A stretch of DNA of 64,000 bases from positions 107,124,218 to 107,188,217 of the forward strand of contig RSEF01000003.1 in assembly GCA_003993805.1 (NCBI GenBank), read 5' to 3'. The translations under genes and the position numbers were made by a program. Origin of the DNA: Himantopus leucocephalus. Taxonomy: Eukaryota; Chordata; Aves; Charadriiformes; Recurvirostridae. Positions 61,696 through 64,000 of this stretch are shown here, piece by piece (position 1 is the first letter of the stretch; each line of letters opens with the position of its first letter). Below the pieces are notes generated by a model. The model saw only the letters and a program-made list of their open reading frames with translations. It made no database searches and was not told the origin of the DNA.

Positions 61696-63938
61696 TTGCC
61701 TCTTCTAATCCCTCAATAACTATCCCTCAATATAATACCTCAATAGCTATCAATTAATGGTTGATCAGTTGGAGAGGACACCTTTCAAATTTTCTCCCTG
61801 ATAATGCATGAGAAACATTGATGGGACCATCAGGATATGGGAAACACATGAATGTCTCTTCTCTGTGCTTTCCTGGTGTGTGGGTGGTGTTGACAAGCTC
61901 CAAATTTCACTGTTGTGCCTACTCCAGGATATTCGTGATTGCATAAACCACGATTTGAGAGGCTTCCCAGGAAGGGTGCATAACAGCTGAGTTCTGTAAC
62001 TCTGCCCCAGACTGAAAGGGGATGCTGACACCTTTCTCAGCAAGACAGGGACATTCGCAGGACTCAGATATCAATTTGTGATATTGGAGACTATACTCCA
62101 GCACCACTGGATCTAGTGAGATAATGATAGCCCATGTCATGACATTACTTGCATGCTGCATGGCTGTAAAACATGGTTTTGATTGCCTGAGAGCAAAATG
62201 GCTTCAAATAACAGACCAGACACCAGCGTTCTCAACATCTTCTTAATTATGGGTGCCAGATGTGTCTTGTACAGCCTCTGTGAAGATGTGATGAGACTTT
62301 CTATCCAGACCAGAATGGCAAGGACCCAGTTTTCTCAGGAACTGTATGCTCAGATGTCCACATAATCTGCAAGGAGTCGGGACACCTAGAATAGCACTCA
62401 TCTGTGTTTTCATTGTAAGGAATACTGTAAGTGTTGAGGAGATTAAATAGGACAAGAGGAATGTAGCTGCACATCAATGTCCCTCTTTTGGCAAAGATTG
62501 ATGAGCTGTGCCTTTTCCTCAGAAAAAGGATGAGCTTTTCCTTTTCCTGAGTGGCACCACACTGGACCTTCTGGTACCAAAACAAGAGACCAGGGACAAC
62601 TGGTCCCCTGAAACAGAGGCAACTGAAGGTAGTGTATATAAAGAAAAGAAAAGAATATTGAGATAAGAGGAAGGTTGGATAGATGAGGAAAAAGCAAGAG
62701 AAGTCACTAAGGAAACTGGGTGCAAAAGCAAATATAAAGACATATGAGTCATGTTTTATATAGCACAGGAGGTACTCCATAGTGTGGGCTGACACCCTAA
62801 TGTTTTCAAAACTTTCTATTAGCACATGTGTGCTGGTACATTCTGGAAGATTGTGCCCACTCATTGATCCATTTGTTTCCATTAGAGACACTACTGATTA
62901 GCTCTTACTGTCCAGTTTCATTCAAAAGGAATTTTTCACCTGCACAAAGCTCACCCTTCATGAAGACCAACCCAGTAAGCAGAGATGAAAATGGATCCAC
63001 CATAAAAGCACACTCTGGGTCTGTATTAACACCAAGCACAATAACTGCCAGTAAATTTTCTTATATAAAAGTAAATGATATATAGGAGGCCCTCCAAAAT
63101 ATAGGAAAAGTCAAATGACACATTTGTTACACATGAAATTCATTGAAGTAGCTAATCTTTAAAAAGCTGAATGGAGAAATATGTTACCAGACAGCAAAAC
63201 TTATGAAATATTAACAAGTTTATTCTTTAACACACAGATAATTAAGGTGCCCTAAAATTAGTCTGACAACTAGCTGACAACAAATTAGTCAGCTCTGGCA
63301 ACTGATGGAGGCCTATTAAATTTTTAGACCAAGGAGGCTTATGAAAAGTCTGAATTAAAGTGCTAGGTGAGGAATATATACAAGCAATGTTTAAAAATTA
63401 TTGGACTCAGAAACACTGGTTGAGTGAGGCTCCATATAGCATACAATTACTTAATGTACTTTTCCAAAGTTTGATTTGTCAGTCACAAACTCTGTATAAC
63501 TTTAAAAAATGTGTCTTGGTTTAAAAGGAAGCACTTTAAAAACACTTTACGTAATAGTTTTTCCTTCTAGTGATACAAGCAGTATATATGTGGTACAAGT
63601 AGATAAACTAAAATGGGTTTAGATCTGCACAGGGAAGTCTAAATAACATGCTTAAAATATAGACAAACTTCTTACAATGAGTAATAGCAATTACCCTGTA
63701 GGTATAAATCACAATAAAAAATAATGGATTTTTTTGGGTCTCATGTCCAGTGTTGTTTGGTGGAGTTTTTTCTGCTCAGGCCAAGTGATTATTGACAATG
63801 TAGAAACTGAAATTTGTGCATGACTTGGACCTCGTTTTTTTCTGTAAGAAAAATAAATCATTGCTTACTTCTATATAAGCAGTATTTCACCTTTTTCAAC
63901 AATTTCTTGTGTGCTAGTAATTCGTGTTTAAAGAAATC
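61696..63938. other. Unassigned DNA with one longer ORF
   Basis: I recognise no gene, RNA or transposon. The notable item is a 196-codon open frame on the minus strand at 62301-62891, with a hydrophobic middle and no known motif. A smaller minus-strand frame lies at 61919-62161. The right half (62900-63938) is AT-rich and featureless. Confidence 0.5.
62301..62891 (-). CDS. Hypothetical 196-codon ORF, doubtful
   Basis: An uninterrupted ATG-to-stop frame. Its middle third (around residues 45-95) is rich in F, L, S and Y and hydrophobic enough to suggest one or two membrane spans; the rest is polar with scattered cysteines. I do not recognise the product. No splice signals, poly(A) context or neighbouring exons support it, and part of the hydrophobic stretch comes from a purine-rich plus-strand tract (62630-62700). 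It could be a chance frame, an exon remnant or a pseudogene fragment. Confidence 0.15.
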   Translation of the reverse strand: MSLMETNGSMSGHNLPECTSTHVLIESFENIRVSAHTMEYLLCYIKHDSYVFIFAFAPSFLSDFSCFFLIYPTFLLSQYSFLFFIYTTFSCLCFRGPVVPGLLFWYQKVQCGATQEKEKLILFLRKRHSSSIFAKRGTLMCSYIPLVLFNLLNTYSIPYNENTDECYSRCPDSLQIMWTSEHTVPEKTGSLPFWSG

Positions 63939-64000
63939 AGCATAAGAAGGACATGGTCCTGTTGGAGCAGATCCAGAGGAGGGCCACAAAGATGATCAGA
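63939..64000 (+). mobile_element. CR1 LINE fragment, cut by window end
   Basis: CAGCATAAGAAGGACATGG followed by GAGCAGATCCAGAGGAGGGC encodes the CR1 ORF2 C-terminal block (KKDMVLLEQIQRRATKMIR). The element is 5'-truncated here and continues beyond the window. Confidence 0.88.

Noticed and set aside
1..64000. CRISPR arrays, operons, riboswitches, tRNA or rRNA genes
   Set aside because: No regular spacer-repeat arrays, no bacterial gene layout and no tRNA-like cloverleaf or rRNA text seen; the DNA is vertebrate.

Overview
This window is nuclear DNA from a bird draft assembly. The evidence is about sixteen CR1 LINE segments whose 3' ends carry the avian ATTCTATG-type terminal repeat, several ERV-type LTRs of kinds I know from bird genomes, and two dead olfactory-receptor (OR) genes, one of them of the bird-expanded OR14/gamma-c type. 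I found no intact protein-coding gene, no structural RNA and no CRISPR. The assembly holds two 1000-N gaps, both inside transposable elements, and five isolated Ns. Three of those Ns sit between exact or near-exact direct duplicates and look like failed contig merges.

Layout. 1-120: GC- and CpG-rich edge with a splice-donor-like site, possibly the tail of a CpG island or first exon. 150-25400: AT-rich, repeat-poor DNA (intergenic or intronic) with three CR1 pieces (151-517, 10824-11241, 13821-15893), a complete solo LTR with a 5-bp target duplication (5269-5892), and a CR1 tail joined to an LTR fragment (10014-10453). 25400-48000: a repeat-dense graveyard. A CR1 is split by an LTR that runs into the first gap. 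A long CR1 (27508-29955) is fused to a truncated OR pseudogene (29953-30779, minus). A second old LTR (31457-31945) follows, then about 6 kb of unassigned DNA, a GC/GT-rich block (38100-38763) and CR1 pieces in both orientations, including a rarely kept 5' ORF1 region. The second OR pseudogene (40728-42532, plus) has a CR1 inserted in it with a 9-bp target duplication. Further LTRs and a tail-to-tail CR1 pair lead into the second gap. 48900-58740: AT-rich and almost free of recognisable repeats. 58748-61695: the most complete CR1 ORF2 of the window (minus). 61700-63938: unassigned DNA with one 196-codon ORF. 63939-64000: start of another CR1, cut by the window edge.

The content reads as host DNA plus dead mobile elements. 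The OR remnants suggest a former OR cluster eroded by CR1 insertion and rearrangement. All reverse-transcriptase fragments carry stops or frameshifts, and of five copies where the catalytic box is readable only the 58748-61695 copy keeps both aspartates. Family names for LTRs and OR subfamilies rest on remembered patterns, not on a database search. No new biological system is evident; the most informative items are the OR/CR1 junctions, the chimeric 292-codon frame, the preserved CR1 ORF1 region and the assembly duplications.
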